NCBI GenBank assembly: GCA_914767715.1
Contig: OU612074.1
Span: 24,166,062 to 24,230,061 of the forward strand
DNA: 64,000 nt
Direction: 5' to 3'
Origin: Membranipora membranacea
Lineage: Eukaryota > Bryozoa > Gymnolaemata > Cheilostomatida > Membraniporidae
The first letter of the stretch is position 1. Each line of letters begins with the position of its first letter. Shown piece by piece: positions 59,101-64,000 of the stretch. The notes beneath the pieces were generated by a model. It was not told where the DNA came from, made no database searches, and saw only the letters and a program-made list of their open reading frames with translations. The position numbers and the translations under genes are program-made.

Positions 59101-62100
59101 GGCTTTTAGGACAAACATGTGTCTACAGGTTGCAACCATCAAACCTGTTTCATCTTTATGATGATGGCGACGTACAGGTGCAATGGTATTCGGAGCTTTG
59201 GATGTGGTACCTCCACAAGTGTCGGAAGTGTCGGTTACTTCCTACAACAGTATGCATGTTCAAGCTATAAATACGCGCTTCTCAGTATTTGGTATCATAT
59301 TGAAAGTCTCAGTCTAATAAAGAGCACCATGGTAACCTTTTTAATAACCGGTTAAATAACACTGTTGAAACAATCATCATTCTTCTCTCAACCACTAAGG
59401 TTGTCTCCTCTTTATCACACAAACAATGGGCAAATAACCCTAACACATAAGCTGTCTAGATGGCGGTGGTGGAATGGGCTGTGATGCTGATGGGAGATTG
59501 AACGCAACTCTGAGTAGTTAGTAGCGAGCAGGCTAATTAGCGCCATCAACCTAGTCTTTTTTGGGATGGTGAGATGCTAGTTATTTTGCCTTAACATCTT
59601 TTGAAGAGGAGTTTAAGGGTTTTCAGAGGTGTATCTGCACCACATTGTCCATAAAAATCCCCACTCACAACAACATGGCATCATGCTGAAACCAATATTT
59701 TCAGAATCACTGTGTGATTAGCTTTCCAACAATATATAAAATGTCCAAATCGATCGATGTTGGTATCATAACCTTATTTTGAGAGCCCTTAGGAAGTTGT
59801 AACTTATATAATAGTAGCCATTGAGGTGAGGTGAAAGTAGTTGACGTTACACCTCTCCCTTTAAGCGATTAATTGATGGACAAAGCTGAAAATTTGTCAA
59901 TGGTTTACCCAGAGCACCCCGTAATCCACTTTTATAATCACTTAGTAATATAGGATCTGACAATAAAACGAAACTAAAACTAAGCTAGAATCCGAAAATA
60001 TATGTTATGACACTACCTTGGCAGTTCTGTCAATATAACCTCATTAGATCAAAATCAGTGAGTCATATTACCCAAGTACACCCAAAATCAGGGTGATCAG
60101 TTAGTTTATTACATTTATTTATATAGAGTTTGACCAATGATAAACAGAATATGTCGCACATCCCTACTTTGCCATCTTTGCCTGTAGCAGTGCCCCAAAT
60201 CCTCAAAAAACAGCATCAAATAAGTTGTGAATAGTTACCGGAGTGGTTCTCTCATTTCTGAGGCTATCAACTTCAGCTTGAACTGATTCCTGGTCCATAA
60301 TGAGTGGTCCCCTATGGCTATTCTCAGTGATTCTGTAAAATGATAAAGTGAAATGTTATGACACACCAATCAAACAACTTGAGCTAGGAGCCCAGCCCTC
60401 TACGCCAAGCAAAGACCATATGATGAAGCACCAACCAGTAGTCAACATAATATTGTCCGTAAATTCAGTCATAATTGAAAATTTATGTATTGAATAGAAA
60501 AGAATAGAGCCTGTTTTATGTATTGGTACAAAATAAATCTTGAGCTACTGACGTTATTTCACCAATTTTGTCATCCAAACCAAGATTTTCTTTATTATTT
60601 ATTCGGCGATATCGGAAAGACACCACAGCGGATCATGTCTACAGGCAGATCTTGGTTTCCACAGTCAAACCAAACCATACCAGTTAGCTGCCTTGTACCT
60701 GTAAAAAGAGAGTCAACATCAACACTGTGTCATAATATGGAACAGAACATCTTAGGCCAAAGTTCAGAGTAATTTAACTTATCTATCTTCTTTGGTTCTC
60801 TTAAATGTAGTGCACACTGATTTGGCGGAGTGACGGCAGCAATAAATGTTTTCAGTTAATTTGAGCTGGCAACTGTGAGTATTGCACTAGATAGAAGTTG
60901 GAGGTGGCTCAGAAGGTTAGAGCACCGGTCCTCCAGTATCTTCAACAGTCCATCGACTGACGGGGTCTGGTTGGCCCCCCATATATGCTCCGACCTGCCA
61001 GAGAACAACCCGGCACAGAAATTGCAGCCTAAGGCATCAAATATCTCGCTGCCCATGCTTCGAGTCGAGGCAAGTGATATGACCATCTGATCATCAAAAT
61101 TTTTTAATCAACCATACCGACTCAACAATAAACTGACAGTTCCAGTAGGCATAAACACCATGGTTGGTCTGTGGTAATGACAGACAACACTCTGAGCCAT
61201 AAATACACTGACGTTTTGTGCTCAGACTCGAAAATTTGGTTCAAACTTTACCTTGACTAATGATATAAGCATCTTGGTCATAAAGCTCAATGTTGCTTGA
61301 TGCACAACCGTCACATATCATATCTCGATGTTCCCATCTATCACCTATGACAAAATAAAGTTGTGCACATAAAAGCGTCAGGTAAAGAAAACTCTTAGAG
61401 GCCCACCATGCCAGCAAACGTTCCCAATAATGTTTTGCCTAGCCTCGGAAACAAATTTAAATTATAGAGTGGGCTCCATATAACTGAGGCAACAGCATTT
61501 GGGTAAAGATAGGGATCACTGCTATTTCTTACCACAATACTGGAGTAATCTACCTCTGTAATAAGGTTTGTCTTGCTATTATTGCCGAAGACAATTGAGC
61601 TGACAGTATGACAGCATGAATGAAACAGAAATGAAAGCAGCAAGCATAATATTATTGTTATGAGTAAGAGCAGGGGTACAATGTAGCCAAACCATTTCCA
61701 TGATAATTTTTTGACAGCAGTGGGAAAAGCAACTACACACAATCCTTACCTAAGTCAGGACATTGCTCAATGGCTTTCCATCCTTTCTCAAATAAATTGG
61801 GTAGATCTTTTCTATGGTCATCCCACTCTGCCTCACTGCTCTCTATGAAAGTCGGCCTCCGTCTTTTTCTACTACCGTTAGGTTCTAAAAAGGAAGACAA
61901 GGAACTAAATACAAGCAAAATCAAAGTATTATTTGTCTTGTTTGTTACCAACTAGGCTTTTGAGGTCTAGATGTACTTCAATATATGGACATTTTTTGTA
62001 TCAATGTTGACAAATAAAATGTTCATACTGCCAAAAGATGTGAGCTGCGGCTATTATGAAATACTGTCACATCTGTTCAGCTCTTTTGTAATTGTAAGAT

Positions 62101-63865
62101 TTAAGATGAACGAAACTCAAAATTGTTTACAAAGACTATCAAGCTTTCTAACCCTGATATAATCATGTATTGCCTAGACTGATTGGAACAATTGTTACAT
62201 AGTACAATTGTCATGTTTAGCAGACAGTTGGAAATTTTAGCTAAATGCATTGGAATTCCATTCTATCACAATGTCTAATAGACTTTTTCTCTGGAAAAAA
62301 TAGATGAACAATGACACATACCTCCAGGGATTAGTTGAGAGAAACATTCTGAAAAGTTGTCTGCTTGGGGTATGTAAGTTTCTGTGAAAAAAAAGAAGAA
62401 AAATTGATGAAACATAATATCATACAGATATCTTTCAACAGATGAAACCATGACCCAATTTGACAAATAATCATAAATAAAGATTGTACACAAGGATTTT
62501 GTTAAACTGATATTTTAAACACTGATGTCTAGACCACCAGGTAATGTAAAAAAAAACAATGGGATATGTGTAATCAATATTATATTTATCTATAGGGTGG
62601 AGAAGGAATGCTTTGTTTCAGAGTTGTCCTTCCATTTTGTATGCATGCACAATTCCTACCCTACATTTCCATGGGAAGTGAGAGACTCAACAGCCGTAGA
62701 GTAATTATCTATCGTTAAGGGTCTGATTAAATTAAAGTTATTCAATTTTGATTTGCTGGTGTGAAAACAAGTCAAAAACCAATCTGGTGTTGGTTTGTGG
62801 TACCGATGCCTTGATATGCAGGTTGCAAGGAACAATACACCCATATTTTGAAGCAAAGATACAAGTAAGTATCTCAGTCTCTGCGCTGAATTTTTTGCTA
62901 CGGATTCAACATCTCGTGACATGACATTAAAGGAAGCTATGGGCTTAAGTTTGTATAAATTTTCAACACTTTACAATGACAGAATTTGGAAGAATTTCTT
63001 TAAATGACTAACTATGGATTATGCTGAGACGCTTTAATTTACTATTCAAACATAATGATGGGTTGTTCATTCATTTAAAGTCCGACTTAGCATGTTGTGA
63101 GCACACGTGTAAAGTATGGCATACAGATAACACCTACCTTGCACTCTTTCTGCATCAGCTGGTATGAGATCAGCCGGATTCCCTCCATTGCTGGATACCA
63201 AGGGCTCTAATCTTTCGGTGACAATGTCTGAAAAGATGACACAAAAATGTAGCCCACGAGTTTTTGTCTGCAGATATCAATTGTCTGTTTGTTTTGTACT
63301 GTAAGCCCATTCAATAGACATGGAACAAGGTCGTATGCTTGTTGTATTGACTGGTACAATACATCACACTGTTATCAACAGAACCAAATGAAAACTCTGA
63401 ATGTCACAAGTACCGGACGATTCGTCAAATGACATGATATGACATGATATTTTACATTGATAAAAATTATCCTTTTTCTGGTCAGTGATATCGTTAGTCA
63501 CTGTCCTCCGTAATTTGTGTTAATATGAGCTAAAAACCCAAAAACCTCTGCGATTAACTTTAACACAGGTAATTAAAGCGGCCAAACTATGACATGGCAA
63601 ACTATGTGTTATTGTGTTCCATTGATTGATACAATTGATTGACCCTGAAAGTCAGAGTCTCTCATTTAAATTTGACAAGTGATATTAATACCATCAAAGT
63701 CTTACCATCATGTAATGATTGTAAATGGTCAGGCTCCTGGGCAATATCAAATGCGTTACAAAATTCACCCAAAGGATCAGCATTAATTTCCATCCTCTTG
63801 GCTTCTCGTTCAGTTCTACATTCTTGCAGAAGAGCATCTAATGGGTCTTCACAATCCATCCTCTC
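53168..63865 (-). CDS. KDZ (Kyakuja-Dileera-Zisupton)-type transposase gene, about 15 exons
   Basis: Minus-strand exons: 63865-63706 (ATG 63859), 63227-63138, 62381-62322, 61884-61750, 61344-61252, 60698-60595 (stop), 60332-60239, 59241-59053, 58678-58532, 58321-58204, 57617-57526, 55245-55152, 54851-54768, 53837-53751 and a last exon ending at 53168. Exons 1-6 all join in phase 1; 7-14 also agree. Exon 5 has MICDGCASS (C-x2-C). Exon 6 reads FDCGNQDLPVDMIRCGVFPI and then SPNK-stop. Exon 8 has KDETGLMVATCRHMFVLKAL and RGEIFQYPYI. Exon 9 has HDTICRYWPWLEKL and MLSVMHAKSHNWNCQ. Exon 10 has VVEGVGCSTGETTELANSYL and GPVTRNSHK. These are landmarks of KDZ cores. Exons 12-14 are coiled-coil and the last exon is acidic. 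About 80-100 residues expected after SPNK are not visible. The start of the last exon is unsettled. Probably a decayed or repurposed transposase. Confidence 0.7.
54310..54440. repeat. Dispersed repeat, inverted relative of 17.8-17.95 kb
   Basis: Reverse complement shares AGAACAGACAC, TTTATTTTGTATGGAGTT and CTTCCTGTT with the copy at 17.8 kb. It lies in an intron of the KDZ-type gene. Confidence 0.5.
55855..55870. repeat. Homopolymer C tract
   Basis: About 13 consecutive C residues at the edge of the AT-rich repeat inside a KDZ-gene intron. Confidence 0.85.
55920..57415. repeat. Dispersed ~1 kb repeat, copy 2, with promoter-like start
   Basis: The body (56440-57415) matches copy 1 at 7740-8750 in the same orientation. 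Upstream lie two AGCAACACGTGCC boxes (about 55931 and 55968), AACCAATCAGAGG (CCAAT) and TTATATAAGG (TATA). Then come a CA microsatellite (about 56057-56075) and four or five ~35-base units with ATTAACTACTATTGGATAT (56221-56340). This fits the U3 region of an LTR, inserted in the intron between KDZ exons 11 and 12. Confidence 0.5.
57649..57673. repeat. Perfect 11-bp-arm hairpin
   Basis: CAAGGAGTTAG, loop AGA, CTAACTCCTTG. The same CAAGGAG core recurs near 35.4 kb. Confidence 0.7.
60890..61090 (+). mobile_element. Possible tRNA-derived SINE fragment
   Basis: GGTGGCTCAGAAGGTTAGAG near 60902 resembles a tRNA A box (TGGCTCAGNNGGTTAGAGC), but no good B box follows. The stretch lies in an intron of the KDZ-type gene and is more GC-rich than its flanks. 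Confidence 0.3.
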
Positions 63866-64000
63866 CTACAAAATGGAAACAAATACAACCTGACAGACCA
63901 TCATCATTAAACAGAGATGGAAAAGCATATTATGACAGATAGAGAACAATGAGATTTAATAGTGGAGGCAAAAAGTTGGATGGGACAATGAGTGACTCCC

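Overview
The window looks like nuclear DNA of an AT-rich, repeat-laden invertebrate animal. Coding blocks are short exons with GT/AG borders and consistent intron phases. There are RNA polymerase III-type genes, LINE, LTR, hAT, Mutator, tyrosine-recombinase and KDZ-type elements, and long tandem arrays, with no prokaryotic operons or ribosome-binding sites. The mix of LRR, THAP, chromodomain and KDZ genes would suit a marine invertebrate such as a sponge or cnidarian, but I cannot name the species. Most real genes here are split into exons shorter than 200 bases, so they were found by reading splice sites and phases rather than as long open frames.

Layout. 0-2.7 kb: a decayed Mutator-like (MULE) transposase on the minus strand. 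3.5-6.6 kb: an element with long inverted-repeat arms around an intact THAP zinc-finger exon. 7.0 kb: an orphan RanBP2-type zinc-finger exon (minus). 7.7-8.75 kb: a dispersed repeat whose relative lies at 56.4-57.4 kb. 10.4-11.3 kb: a frameshifted tyrosine recombinase. 11.6-12.05 kb: a hAT-type non-autonomous element with 8-bp target duplications that carries a tRNA-like gene. 14.7-16.2 kb: an array of 25-bp units. 16.2-22.9 kb: SINE and LINE pieces, a CAGG microsatellite and an array of 19-bp units.

22.9-47.4 kb: exons of a leucine-rich-repeat (LRR) gene on the plus strand. They are separated by an antisense LINE, a defective Ty3/Gypsy element (27.5-31.3 kb), a Myb/SANT-like gene remnant on the minus strand (32.0-34.8 kb) and a ~10 kb satellite of 21-bp units (36.0-46.0 kb). 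The satellite generates giant but meaningless open frames on both strands.

48.2-51.7 kb: a nine-exon plus-strand gene with a Cys4 zinc ribbon, an acidic tract and a chromodomain. 53.2-63.9 kb: facing it, a ~15-exon minus-strand gene related to KDZ (Kyakuja-Dileera-Zisupton) transposases. Nearly all its splice phases agree, but a stop falls where the conserved N-terminal half of the transposase core should continue. The convergent chromodomain/KDZ pair and the THAP inverted-repeat element are the most interesting parts. Family calls come from motif recognition without database searches, and exon joins are inferred from splice signals and phase.
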